Shown piece after piece: positions 53,954 through 64,000 of a stretch of DNA of 64,000 nucleotides. Location: positions 310,001 to 374,000 of the forward strand of contig NBIV01000057.1 of assembly GCA_003194525.1 (NCBI GenBank). Reading direction: 5' to 3'. Positions within the stretch are counted from its first letter, which is position 1; each line of letters opens with the position of its first letter. The DNA is from Gracilariopsis chorda (taxonomy: Eukaryota; Rhodophyta; Florideophyceae; Gracilariales; Gracilariaceae). A program made the translations under genes and the position numbers. Under the pieces are notes generated by a model. It was not told where the DNA came from. It was given only the letters and a program-made list of their open reading frames with translations, and did not search any database.

Positions 53954-56293
53954 TGATTGATATTGTTTTCATTTTGTTATTCGTTGGTTAAGTTTATGCA
54001 ATGAGTAGTTTTCGGTTTTGAACTGGAGCGCAAAAGGTATTGTTTACACGAAATGATGTTTGGCGTCAATTTCACTGGCCATCTCGTCCAAATGTGATGC
54101 AAAGTGGCAGTAGACAGCCTTCATTGTAGCAGAAGCTTGAAGGTGACAAGAGGTTGGGAGTAATCCAAATTAGAGTTTATGTTGCGGGTTGAATGATACT
54201 GCTATGCGCTGTAGTGGCTTACAAATGCGTTTAGGCATTTTGATAAAGGTCACCTCGATCTGGAAAGGGTGCAAAAAATTCTGAACCCTTATCACTGTCA
54301 TGTTTGCATTGGGTTGATCAGCCATGCGAGAGTGGTCTTATGGGTTACGTGAGTGCCTTTCTGGTGCCAATGCCTATGTGTTACAACTTGTATGGTGTGT
54401 TTTGCTTTACAATTTTACGCGCTAGTTCGGACGAAATTGAAAAATGGATTCGGCACATTTTTGGCACGTTTGAGATGTTCCGAATCGAAGAGGCCAATTC
54501 ATGTCCAAGAGCTGTCAATGGTTGCTGTATGCACATATGTTAGCCGATGGTTTGAATCAGCAATTCACAGCCCAATCATTGGCAGCATAGCCCTACACTG
54601 CTTCTGAATCGTACACTGGCGTCTGACTAACCATGGAAGAAGGAGACTCTAATAGCACAGCATCAGTAATCCTTAGATGTACTGAAAACGCCGTTTCGCT
54701 GGCAACGAACGACGTGGCAGTGACAAGCCAAAATATAACAAAAGTTTAACTTGCTTCGTAGCCCTAAGATGAGCACTAGCCAACGATACGACCAACTAGA
54801 GCCTTCAAAAAGCAAAAATAAATAGAGCAAACACCAAACAATGAACGGTAATTTAACCTTGTTCGGTCATGAAAATCCAAACAGGAAACCCTAATTGACC
54901 TTTGGCGATATCAACAAACTTTTTGAGTGAACATAGCGAAGGGAGAAAAAAAAAACAGACAATCAAAGCCACTTCTCAGGCCAGGACGACTAAGTCGAAA
55001 AGAAACAGGTGCTACCAAGAAACAAGTCCGATACCCTAAGCATAAAAAAGAGAGCTAACCGCCAGTTTAGTACTACAACAAGATCAAACCAACATATGGG
55101 ACTAAATCAGACCCATGGTACTACAGAGGCCATTTTTTATATTAGTGTTGGCGCCGGGACTATGGGCGGTAAAAAGTGCAATGTTTAGCAGACTCCAGCT
55201 CTAAAGAGCTAATAAAATCTACGGACAAGGTTTAGAAAGCTAAATGCCGTTAGTGGCTGGGATAGAGCTGTTGGGTGTGGTGACCATTGTTAGAGCAGAA
55301 GCGAATTTTTAGTGCCTTTTATTGACAAAACAACTATTTCATACACTTTTCTGTTTCATGGTGCCATGTCCTGCCAGTTTGGCAGGACGCATCATGTACG
55401 TAATTATCTATCTTGACTCGACAAAGTGCGCAGACGGCTTTTACATGACCACTAAGAAACTATAATACAAGATAAGCGTATGGCCGATGTCAACATAAAT
55501 ATATTCCATGGCCAACATGCCTCATTTCCTTGCTTCTGCCTAGCTGCTACCCGACACGTGGTTTATTAATCTGAAAATGGTGGCTCACACGTGCACACGA
55601 CACTTTCAAAGGTAACTCTCTTATAGGTTTCATTTTGCGAAGGGCTCAAGTTTTCAGGTCATAAAATTCCACAAGTTTTATTCTGATCTCCTTCAAGGTT
55701 TTCTCGGAGGCGTCAAATCATATATTTCTTCGTTACTGTATGCGTAGAAATATTTTTTTTCATAGTGATAACATAACCGCAGGTAAGTGATGTAGAAACT
55801 CGTACAACAACAGCAAAAACAACCAAGATGTATTCTGAAATATGTACTTTGAGTATTGTTCCAACATTCCGAAAGTTCTATTTCAAAACAACTAATCTAG
55901 GTAAATTTGTTTTAAATTATCATACGAATCCTGTTTTGGCGCATACAAAATACCCTCAAAACAATATTTTTTGAAGTACGTTTTTTTATAAGAAACGGGT
56001 TTGTCTAGTTTGAGAAGTATTGATAGCAGTTTGTGATACAAGCGCTTTTGTCGAAAGATTTTCTCTGTACTTAAAACCAGAAACTCATTGAAAACATCTT
56101 CATAAAGTTAACACAACCCTGGGAATAGAAATAGTCAACTATACCTTTAATGGTATTTAGATCTACATTTTGAGTGAGTTCTTAATAGTTTGTTTCACAA
56201 TTGCAATGCCTTGACTTTATTCTTTTCGTTACAATATACTTAATAGGTTGTTTAGGAGACGAATATTAACTTACCCTGAAAGATCGCGTTTAT
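53954..56293. other. AT-rich region without a supported gene
   Basis: Only short frames occur. The stretch has A/T runs and no recognisable repeat partner within the window. It ends at the target site of element C (GATCC, 56,294-56,298). Confidence 0.5.
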
Positions 56294-56298
56294 GATCC

Positions 56299-57103
56299 TG
56301 TGGTGCAATGCCCCAAAGGGGAAAAACACCGAAAGACGTTCGGGATCTTCCTCTCACGAGGTGAACCCAGTTGGGTAGAGCCCTCCCAGATGTGTCACGG
56401 CGAAGCCGGTTTGTAAGACCAGGGATACCTGTCGCGACTCGCGCAGGGAGGTGAAGACGAAGAATCGGTATCCGCGTGAGCGGGGTGTGATCCTCAGTAG
56501 AGGTATGTTTCCACGTAATTGAGGGTGTGTGAGCGGATGCGCACACGAGGGCCGCGGATAGCGGGAGGTGCTACCCTAAAAAGGAGAAAAAGAAAGGCGA
56601 AGTGAGTCGCGAGAGCAACGGGGACGAACGGCGATGCCGGTAACAATATCCCTATACAGGGCGAAACACCAATGCAATTGGAACAATTATACTCCCAGTG
56701 ATGGGTCCCTTTAGATGTGCAAGGGGGTTAGATGTCCCGTGGTTTACGGCGTTTCCCTCCAAGGAGGAGTAGAGTACGCGCGCAAGCGGCAACAACTAGA
56801 GCAAATTCCCCAGGTTCGGGGTCCCTTCTTGGGGAAGGTTTACTGGTGCGACGGCAGTGCGCCGTCGCACTAAGTACTAGCTTCCCAGAAATGGGTGTGA
56901 AAATAATAAATAATATTAACTAAAATACTCCACATTTCGTGGCAACATCCACTACTGTGGCCAACCGCCAATTGACCCAAAACCGTGTCCCACGTGTCCA
57001 TATCCACCATAGTGGGGCGTAGTTCATATACACACTACACAACCGATAATATCGGGAAAGCGTTCAAGTACCCAGAATCCCTGCCTGAGGGCGTTGCACT
57101 TCA
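56299..57103 (-). repeat. Element C 3' LTR
   Basis: The 805-bp LTR read on minus starts TGAAGTGCAA, identical to the start of element A's LTR, and ends TTGCACCACA. It holds many GC-rich mini-hairpins (CCCCAAAGGGG at 56,311). Its partner is outside the window. Confidence 0.75.
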
Positions 57104-57117
57104 TATCCCCCCCTAAG
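57104..57117 (-). promoter_or_regulatory. Polypurine tract of element C
   Basis: Read on minus it is CTTAGGGGGGGATA, directly abutting the LTR. Confidence 0.75.
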
Positions 57118-57158
57118 ACGGGAAAAAGACCGCGGACGCGGAGGATTCCCAGACGAAC

Positions 57159-58946
57159 ATGGGTGATAAAAGCGCGTGCTCTGTCCCCGGTTCTCCGGTA
57201 AATCCCTCTGCACCAGAGTCATCAAGCACACAAACGACAACAACAGCCACCCTCGACAAGGGAGAAATGAACGACGACAACAACATCAATAACCAAAGCC
57301 AACCTCCGAGACTTCTCAGGCGATACACCACCGGTTTCCGGTCAGTTCCCCTGCCTCAGGGCGATCGAAATCCGGTACAACCGGGGAATATGGCTGCTGC
57401 AGCCGACCATCCCTTCGCACTACCACCTTCGGTGATGTCCTCCGGAACCACTCCGGTGTCCAACTAGCCAACCTACAACACCCTGGTGGGGCTCAACCCG
57501 ATGAATCAGAATCACGCGTCGCGCCTGCGCCTTGCCCCGTGGTTTCACCCGGTCGCTGTCCTCAATGAGGGATTGGTCACCGCTTTTGCGGATGGCTCAG
57601 GCACCCTTCCGGGGGATCTGCCCAGAGCAGTCACCACGTCGTAGGATTGGCGTCACCGGATTGCGATTCCGCGTCACCACCTCCGAAGAAATTTGGGCGA
57701 GACCGTCGCTGCAGCGCAGACCGCGTTGACGCGCATGGCGTACCAACGGCAGAGCCGGGCTCCATTCGATGTACCGGTCCCACCGGAGTTTGGCTTCGAC
57801 GTTAGCTATTTCCGCACTCGCGGGGAGATTGGGTACGGCGAGAACCTGTTCCGCCTCGAGACCCTCGCTTGGAGGAATTTTCTCGCAGCGCGGCAAGAAG
57901 CTTTTTGCTGGGAGCGACCGATTATTCGGGCGGAGTTCAGGTACCTTCCCCGGCAATACCGGTCCAACTTTCTCCAAAACTTCATCCGCTACGAGCGGCG
58001 TTGGCGATCCCGATTCGGGTATTTTATCCCGTATCAGAACGTGGAGATAGAGCGGATTGCGCCGCCTCACCGACTAGGTCGGTATGTAGCACTCCCCTAG
58101 TGGTGGCGCTTCCATGAAGCCTGCTGGGGGTGCTACATAGAACTCCCGCCGGTACTTAGGTACCTCGGTTCGCTGCTCATGCAGGATCCCCGGTCGGGGT
58201 TGTGGTCCGTAGTGGTTACGGAGTGGGCGGCCCGCACTGCGGCTTATATCCTCAACGAGGCGTACGACCAGTATCGTCTCTGGTTCCTTCAACCGCGTGT
58301 GCGGGCAGCGATCCCAAACCTGGATCTTCGCATCCCCCTTGGGGGCCAGGCCAACAATGAAGAGGTCCTCCAATTACTTGGGTACATCGACAGCGTTAGC
58401 TGGAGTGAGGTCCCGCTGGAGCAAAGCGGTCGTCTGGATGGCGGTAGCGGTAACACCGGTGGTCCGGGACTCGGTAGAAACACCGCCCTTGCGGGGGATT
58501 TTATCTACTTCGACCCCTGGGAGTTCCGGGAAATTTCCTCCGAGGAGGCGCGCGAGCTTCGCGATACGCCCCGGCATGTGCCGGAAGACCACCCGGTGGG
58601 GTACGTCGATTCTGACGACTACTACCGCGCATACGGCGGGGATGACCCAATGGTGGATAACGAACCGGAAGAACCCGGGGAGATGGACGTAGAGGAGACC
58701 GGCGCTAGCGCGGAAGCTTTCCAAGAGGGGGTGTCTCCGGCCGAGCCGGCTGCTGACCCTTCGGCGGCAAGTGCCGGACTTTCTATCCCCAGCGGGGTGA
58801 CGGCGAATGAAAACGAAATCATCGCACGTTTCCTCCGGGGTGCCGGTCTTAGCGCTGCCGAGGTATCGGGGGATGTCACCACCATGGCGGACGAGTTGGC
58901 CTACCGCCTTGCTGGGGGTTACGCCCCGGACGATGGGGGTGAGTGA
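57159..58946 (+). pseudogene. Antisense ORF (aORF) of element C, best-preserved copy
   Basis: A single frame of 596 codons runs from ATG 57,159 to the stop at 58,944-58,946. Only three internal stops (all TAG, at 57,465, about 57,642 and about 58,098) interrupt it and there is no frameshift. It starts 55 bases inside the 3' LTR and ends 191 bases from the pol stop, on the opposite strand. The N-terminal 100 residues are Ser/Thr/Asn-rich. The core has LAPWFHP, DWRHRI, FDVPVPPEFGFDVSYFRT, RYERRWRSRFGYFIPYQN, GCYIELP, AYDQYRLWFL, AGDFIYFDPW and EARELRD. An acidic linker (EPEEPGEMDVEETGAS) leads to a last helical block (IIARFLRGAGLSAAEVSGD). Trp and Tyr are frequent. I do not recognise it. It is homologous to the aORFs of B and D. 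Confidence 0.8.
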
Positions 58947-59137
58947 AATCTCTAGTCCAGTTTCCTGGTTCTTCTTTCCCTGGCTATGCCAGTTAGTGTA
59001 GTGTAGTATTGTGGGGAGCTAGCTGCTCCCTTGAATAAACATTCCCGTTTAGAACGGTGCTTCTCGGTTGAGTTCCCCGTCTTCGACGGACCTTGTCTTG
59101 TTATCCTTTCCTTTCGCTCTCCGCTCGCGCGGCAACG

Positions 59138-61387
59138 TTACCCAACTTGGGCATTAACCAGGGTGGCTGGGGCTGCAGTTCCCGTTTGACGGTGGTATCG
59201 CAGGACCTGCGACCGTGGGAGGTGTTCAATTGGCTCCCACGTATCCCCACTGGGGTCGTACCCGTACCAGCGGACGTGGTATTGTAGAATACCATCCTGG
59301 TCCCAGGTGTGTCCGACAAGTCGGTCTACTACGAACTCTCGTTCGTAGACCTGCCGGCCGTGCCGGGTGGTGGTTGTACTTCCTTGCGGGGGCTGCCCGC
59401 TGTGCGGTATAATGTCCCTTAGCAGGGTGTTCGACGATAACTCCGGCGTTGCCTTGCGCTGTGATAGCGGCCGCTGCTCATGCGGGAAGATATCCCTCAA
59501 GAGGGTGTGTGGTGCCACGGTTTTCACCAGCAAGTCATTCCCCATTGGGGTAGGTTCATTTCCGCTTTCGCGGTATTGCGGGCGAACCGCCAGTCGGCGG
59601 GGGACTTGGGCTCCGCCTTCGCGGTTGAGCTCACGAATCGCGAGTTTGCGGGAAGATGACCGCTCCTGCGGGATCGGCATTTCCACAATCCCCTGGGGGG
59701 TCCCGTGCGACACGGTGATTGGGTGGCAAACCGCCTCCCTGCCAGGCGCACGAGCGCTCTGCACCATACGTTCCGGCGATGCCGTGGTGTCTCCGGCTAC
59801 TGACGGGTTGCCTGGGGCTAACTCCGGTACACCGGTATTTTGGTCAAAATTCCCCTTTGGGGGGTGCCGGGCAGGTGCCGATGATACCCTTTTCAGGGAA
59901 ATTGCCGCTAAGCGCGGTGCACCATCTCCATGAGGAGGAGCAGCGTCCGGTACGACCGGTTTCGAGCGTGCGATGGCGCGCGTTTTTCCCGAGTTCCTCG
60001 GTTCGTCGCCGCAGCGATGCGGGGGTTGGCGCAAATTATTCCCCGTAGCGGGGGCTTCGATTCCGTCAACGACGGGAGGCATTTCCGGTGCTTGCGAGCC
60101 AGGGCTTAAAGCTTCAACTGCGGCTTGGCTGCCTTTTTCCCCAAGAGGGGTATGGGTATTTCCCTGTGAGGCCGGCGTATCTGGGCGCCCCTTCTCCGCA
60201 AGGCGCGGGTCTGATCGACCTGATTGAACCGCTTCCGCGGGGACTTCAGCCAACGGCGGCTTCGAGGCATCGCCCTGCTCAGGGGATTGGGGGCAATCGT
60301 CACCATACTCCCTTATCGGGGATCCTTCCCTGACAGGGGTGTGCGGTAGTTGCGCTTCAACTTCCCGTGTAGCACGGTATGTTTTCCGCGTTTGTGACGA
60401 TGCCTCAGGGGATGGATTGGGCGATTGCCTTTCCGCTGCTGCGGTATTGGAGTGAGGCTTCTCGTTTTCCCGTGACAAACGGTGTATTTGCCGCTTTTGC
60501 GGGGCCTGCGCGTCTGGTTCCTGTTGCGCAGCACTGCCCGGGAACGGGGGATTAGTGTCGCGTGACATACTCCGTGCTCCACGGTCAGTGTTCCGTATGT
60601 TACGGTGTGTTTCCCGTTGCGACGGCGATATCGTTCCTCGAAAACGAGTGTTCTCCTCCCCCTCCTTAGACGGAGCGGCGGGATAAGGGATAACATTCCC
60701 CGCCTGGCGGGTATAGATGCGCGCCAGTGGGGCAGACGTGGTAGGGGCGGGCGCTGAGGGGCCCGAATTACCGGGCTGAGCCGGTGAGTCCGACAGAGTC
60801 GGTAGGTCTGAGAGTCCCCGGCTGGGGTTTGGTAGTACCGTAGGTCTAGTACTCCCGGATGGTTCCGGTGTTGCAGAGTCCGTAGAAACGGGGTTGCCTG
60901 GATCCAGGACTACCTCTGACGAGGGAGGAGGGGCAAGGACAACACGATCACGGGAAATCCGTTCGTGCGTGTCGCCCATCTCTACCACGACAGTGTCGGT
61001 GTTAACAGAGATGACCTTGAAGGGTCCATCCGCCACAGGCGAGAGTTTTTGACGCTTCTCCCGTTCCGGGTTGTAGTACTCCTTCCTGATGAAGACGTAG
61101 TCATTTGCCTGAGTCGGGGGGGTCTTTCCTCGCAAGTGAGCGTCAAAATCCCGCTTGTAAGCGGCTTGGGCCCGTGCCATAGACTTCCGCGCAGCGGGGA
61201 CCAGCTTGGAAAGCCATTGCTTCCATTGCTGCCGGTAGATACCCACAGATGGGAAATTGTCCAAGGTAGCTTGGGGTTCCAGCGCCACAGGCGGGGGTGT
61301 TCTAGATAGAACCAACTCGAATGGCGAAACTCCGGTAGTCCGGTGTACCTGCGTATTGTACGCGTAGGTTACCGTATCAGCGTACAT
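59138..61387 (-). CDS. pol: Element C pol C-terminus: integrase end, long linker, chromodomain
   Basis: The 749-codon frame starts inside the integrase (YADTVTYAYNTQVHRTTGVS), passes the GPY-like region (SPVADGPFKVISV), then a Pro/Arg/Ser-rich linker of about 480 residues. It ends in a full chromodomain (EFVVDRLVGHTWDQDGILQY, then YDPSGDTWEPIEHLP), which keeps the aromatic DTWEP motif lost in A and B. The true protein begins upstream, so there is no real start codon. The linker DNA is packed with small hairpins. Confidence 0.85.
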   Translation of the reverse strand: MYADTVTYAYNTQVHRTTGVSPFELVLSRTPPPVALEPQATLDNFPSVGIYRQQWKQWLSKLVPAARKSMARAQAAYKRDFDAHLRGKTPPTQANDYVFIRKEYYNPEREKRQKLSPVADGPFKVISVNTDTVVVEMGDTHERISRDRVVLAPPPSSEVVLDPGNPVSTDSATPEPSGSTRPTVLPNPSRGLSDLPTLSDSPAQPGNSGPSAPAPTTSAPLARIYTRQAGNVIPYPAAPSKEGEENTRFRGTISPSQRETHRNIRNTDRGARSMSRDTNPPFPGSAAQQEPDAQAPQKRQIHRLSRENEKPHSNTAAAERQSPNPSPEASSQTRKTYRATREVEAQLPHTPVREGSPIREYGDDCPQSPEQGDASKPPLAEVPAEAVQSGRSDPRLAEKGRPDTPASQGNTHTPLGEKGSQAAVEALSPGSQAPEMPPVVDGIEAPATGNNLRQPPHRCGDEPRNSGKTRAIARSKPVVPDAAPPHGDGAPRLAAISLKRVSSAPARHPPKGNFDQNTGVPELAPGNPSVAGDTTASPERMVQSARAPGREAVCHPITVSHGTPQGIVEMPIPQERSSSRKLAIRELNREGGAQVPRRLAVRPQYRESGNEPTPMGNDLLVKTVAPHTLLRDIFPHEQRPLSQRKATPELSSNTLLRDIIPHSGQPPQGSTTTTRHGRQVYEREFVVDRLVGHTWDQDGILQYHVRWYGYDPSGDTWEPIEHLPRSQVLRYHRQTGTAAPATLVNAQVG
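59380..60720. repeat. Comb of short GC-rich hairpins in the pol linker
   Basis: Stems of 4-5 bp with loops of 1-5 nt recur every 20-26 bases. Examples are CCCCATTGGGG (59,540), CCGCTTTCGCGG (59,562), CCGCCAGTCGGCGG (59,587) and CCGCCTTCGCGG (59,613). Farther on come CCGTGCTCCACGG (60,572), CCGTATGTTACGG (60,593), CCGTTGCGACGG (60,614) and CTCGAAAACGAG (60,637). Sequences differ while the stem-loop form repeats. Confidence 0.7.
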
Positions 61388-61471
61388 GTCCCAGTTCTTT
61401 GGGTGGTCTGCGACGTAGGAACGTAAAGCCGCGAGTAACGTCCGGTTAAACCGTTCAACTTGCCCATTACA

Positions 61472-62651
61472 CTAGGGGTGGTAGGTAGTCGTGAACAAGT
61501 TCTTGACATCCAGGATGCGACAAACATCCTGGAAGAACTTGCTCACTAACTGTTTCCCGTTATTGGAGAGCACTTCCACAGGGGGACCGTAGACGAAAAT
61601 CCAGTGCGTCACCAGAGCCTGGGCCACCGTGAGAGCGGTTATCCTCCGAAGAGGGACAGTCCGTACCAGCTTAGAAAAGCGGTCGGTAATGACAAGTAGA
61701 AACTTGTTTCCACGTTTCGTGGTGAGTAGTGGTCCGAGAATATCGATCGCAATAAACTCGAGCGGCGCCCTTGCGGGGAATAGTTTCATCTTCTTCGCAT
61801 TTTTGCGGAGTTTTCACGCGATTCTTCGCCTATTTGCTACAGAGCCGCACGGTTTGCGTAGCAATCCACAGCCATGGCGGGCCAATAGAAATCCTTCGCA
61901 GGGTTACGTAGAGTTTCCTCCCACCTGGGTGACCTCCAATGGGGGCGTAGTGTGATAGATGTAACACCCGCGATTGCAGGGAATGTGGTACCACAATCTG
62001 TGGGCGGGCTTCGACCTTTCTTACGAGGTAGCCTTTGTCGTTTACCCCGAAAGGGAGATCTTCACCACCGTTGATACGGGCACGAATTCTCGCACAGAAT
62101 GGGTCGCCGAATTGTTCTCGGATCATTTCTTCCGGTGATACCGGTACAAAGTTTCCCGGTAACGGGTTCTCAGATTCATCTCGCGATGCGAGTAGTTCGT
62201 CAAAATCAGCATCATCGTCCCAGGTTTCTGGCCTAGCCTCAACGGCATATTCCGGATCACCGGGTCTATAGCCATGAAGCATGGGACTTCATCATCCTCC
62301 GTTGGGAGGGCTTCCCCACTTGTGGGTAAACCGCGACAAAGCGTCGGCCTGGGTGTTCTGCGCACCCTTTTTATAAATGACTTGAAAGTCATATTCCGCG
62401 AGGCGGAGTCTCCAGCGCATGAGGCGTCCCGACGGTCGGAGATATTCAATCAACCACCTCAATGAGGAATGATCCGTGTACACGGTGAAGTGAATTCCCA
62501 TAAGGTAGGGGCGCAGAGTGGTCATCGCCCATACGACGGCGAGGCACTCTTTCTCCGATACGGAGTAGTTCCGCTCATGAACATTGAGCGAACGTGACCA
62601 ATAACCAATTGGATGTCGTTCCCCCTCGGGGTGGTTTGAAAAAGAGCACAC
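61472..62651 (-). pseudogene. pol: Element C integrase core, zinc domain and RNase H
   Basis: On minus, RNase H is at 62,651-62,292 (ERNYSVSEKECLAVVWAMTT, YTDHSSLRWLIEYL). The spacer and the zinc-domain His pair (HLSHYAPIGGHPGG) are at 62,282-61,830. The core is at 61,789-61,472 (AIDILGPLLTTKRG and EVLSNNGKQL, where the second catalytic Asp is changed to Asn). A TAG sits near 61,471 in YHP*CNGQVERFNRT. Frames change between 61,830 and 61,789. Confidence 0.8.
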
Positions 62652-62742
62652 CCGACTTGGTAGTCGCTCGAGTCCGTATCTACGGAGTATGGCAACCCAA
62701 GTTTTGGGAGATGTAGGATTGGTGCTGATGTGACAGCCTCCT

Positions 62743-63977
62743 TTAAGGAGTTAAAAGCTTCCGATTGCTCGGGCGTAAATGTTCCCAGTTTTTGGGGGGT
62801 TCCCCTTTCGCAACAACGCGTTCAGGGGCGCTGCAGTATCCGAAAAGTTCGGGATAAACCGTCGATAAGACGTTGACCAGCCCCAGAAAAGGAGCGCAGT
62901 TCCGTTTGCGTACGGGGTTCTTTCGCCTCAACGAGGGATTTGACTCGAGCGTTCTCGATCGCTAACCGTCCAGGACGGATAATGTGACCCAGATACTTCA
63001 CAGTATCTGTGAAAAACTCGCATTTCCTCAACTTGAGGGTAATTCCCGCATCGCGGAGTACGGTCAGCACGTCTCAGACGTGAGTGAGATGGTCGTCCAA
63101 CGAGTTGGAGAAGATGATAATATCATCAAGGTAGACCAGACAACTCCGCCACTTAAAGCGGTTGAGTAGAATATCTACTGCACGCTGAAAGGTGGCGGGG
63201 CGTTGGTTAACCCAATGGCATCCGCTTGAAGCGGTACGTTCCTGCATGGCAGGTGAATGCGGTTTTGTCGCGATCCTCCTGTCTGACAGGTACTTGCCAA
63301 TATCCCCAATTGGCATCAAGGGCCGTGAACACGGTGGCGTCTCCAAGGGAGTCCAATGCACTTGTCCATACGAGGGATGGGGTACGTGTCCCTAAACAGT
63401 CACGGCATTGAGCCGGCGGTAGTCGACACAGAACCTCCAGGTTCCGTCGGCCTTTAAAGCCAGTACAACTGGGGATGCCCAGGGTGATTGAGCGGGCTCA
63501 ATCACACCTGCGCGGAGCATCTTGTCCACTTGGGACTGCTCCTCTTCCCGAGCTTTCGGACCTGCCCTGTAAGGGGTTGTGCAACCGGTCGCGCACCGGG
63601 GATTAAATCGATCCGGTGTTCCGTTGCATTAATCTCGCCAAGCGAACCATCCCACATTGTGGTGAATTACGGTAACATAGTACGGAGTTTGTCGCGGTGC
63701 GACTCTGGCACGTGGCTGAAGTCCAGCGCTTCAAGTGCTTTTTCCGGATCAATCCGGTCGTTGCTCGATGGAGCATTGTCCTGTGGAACAGGTGTGGTTC
63801 GCAATTCCGAGTTACTCGGTATGTTCGACGCTGAAGTAGCGTTTCCTCCCCCTCCCTAGACTTGACGTCTTCGGACGGCGGGGCGAACTCCTCAGAAGAG
63901 GTGGTAACTCCGAGTACATCGGCGGCTGTCATCTTTGTTGGCAGCATTCCCATAGGATGGGGGGTTACACTCCCCAT
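62743..63977 (-). pseudogene. pol: Element C reverse transcriptase and pre-RT region
   Basis: Reverse transcriptase pieces on minus include GVIEPAQSPWASPVVLALKA (about 63,510), FKWRSCLVYLDDIIIFS (about 63,125, catalytic box intact) and KYLGHIIRPGRLAIENARV (63,000). Stops and frame changes separate them, for example a TAG after the YRRLNAVTV block near 63,395. The pre-RT frame at 63,977-63,603 begins PHPMGMLPTKMTAADVLGV, matching PHPTAMVPTRMTAADVLGL in element A. Confidence 0.8.
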
Positions 63978-64000
63978 TACTTGGTGTTTTACCAGATACT

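Larger units (their letters stand above)
56299..64000 (-). mobile_element. Element C: chromovirus, minus strand, 5' part beyond the window
   Basis: The 3' LTR is at 56,299-57,103, followed (in plus direction) by polypurine tract, antisense ORF, and then pol on minus up to the window edge. Gag, 5' LTR and the second target duplication lie outside. LTR ends (TGTGGTGCAA and TTGCACTTCA in plus orientation) match those of A and B in reverse, so all belong to one lineage. Pol contains stops and frame changes, but its last ORF of 749 codons is intact. Confidence 0.85.

Noticed and set aside
57441-58100. Idea that TAG is read as sense because the three internal stops of the C aORF are all TAG
   Set aside because: Element B has TGA as well as TAG at other positions, elements A and D contain ordinary decay stops, and aligned positions in B carry different sense codons, so simple nonsense mutation explains it.
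59367-59933. 188-codon plus-strand frame opposite to the linker of element C
   Set aside because: The linker is GC-rich with few stops in any frame. The frame is not matched in elements A, B or D and lies outside the conserved antisense ORF.

Overview
The window is nuclear DNA of a eukaryote, dominated by transposable elements. A florideophyte red alga is my best guess. It would fit the intronless LPMO-type secreted enzyme, C/A-rich leaders, few genes and many Ty3/Gypsy chromoviruses, but nothing seen excludes another alga or an oomycete-like protist. No rRNA, tRNA, CRISPR array or bacterial operon was recognised.

Layout. 1-12.4 kb is host sequence: a secreted copper-monooxygenase-type protein (1481-2950), two paralogous small basic proteins in a duplicated segment (4884-5201 and 8077-8376), and a secreted helical protein on the minus strand (9582-10154, with a TATA box). 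12.4-16.6 kb is an imperfect inverted repeat with arms of about 750 bp; its right arm is split by a retroposon-like insertion with a 10-bp target-site duplication (TSD). 16,729-30,959 is a two-gene PIF/Harbinger DNA transposon with 19-bp terminal inverted repeats and a TGA duplication. Its accessory gene is split by a 9.85-kb chromovirus (element A, 19,056-28,905) with 902-bp LTRs and a CATAG duplication. About 33.1-51.1 kb is an old chromovirus (element D, plus strand). Its gag is split by element B (33,183-42,179, minus strand), an older element with 714-bp LTRs that has lost protease and reverse transcriptase. 52.1-54.0 kb is a decayed hAT transposase. 56,299 to the window end is the 3' part of element C (minus strand).

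Main observation. Elements B, C and D each carry, between the end of pol and the 3' LTR, a long ORF on the strand opposite to gag-pol. These antisense ORFs (aORFs) are homologous and collinear with one another, about 600 codons in B and C. They start just inside the 3' LTR and run tail-to-tail toward pol. Their product matches nothing I recognise. Element A lacks the aORF. The chromoviruses also share a primer-binding site and LTR ends, and their DNA carries many small hairpins at roughly 20-26 nt spacing, clearest in the pol linker of element C.

How it fits together. Insertion order can be read from nesting: B went into D, and A went into the Harbinger element, which had itself inserted into a copy of a dispersed repeat also found downstream of both small paralogs. 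All retroelement copies here carry stops, frameshifts or deletions, so none looks autonomous. Element A, with LTRs about 1% diverged, is by far the youngest.
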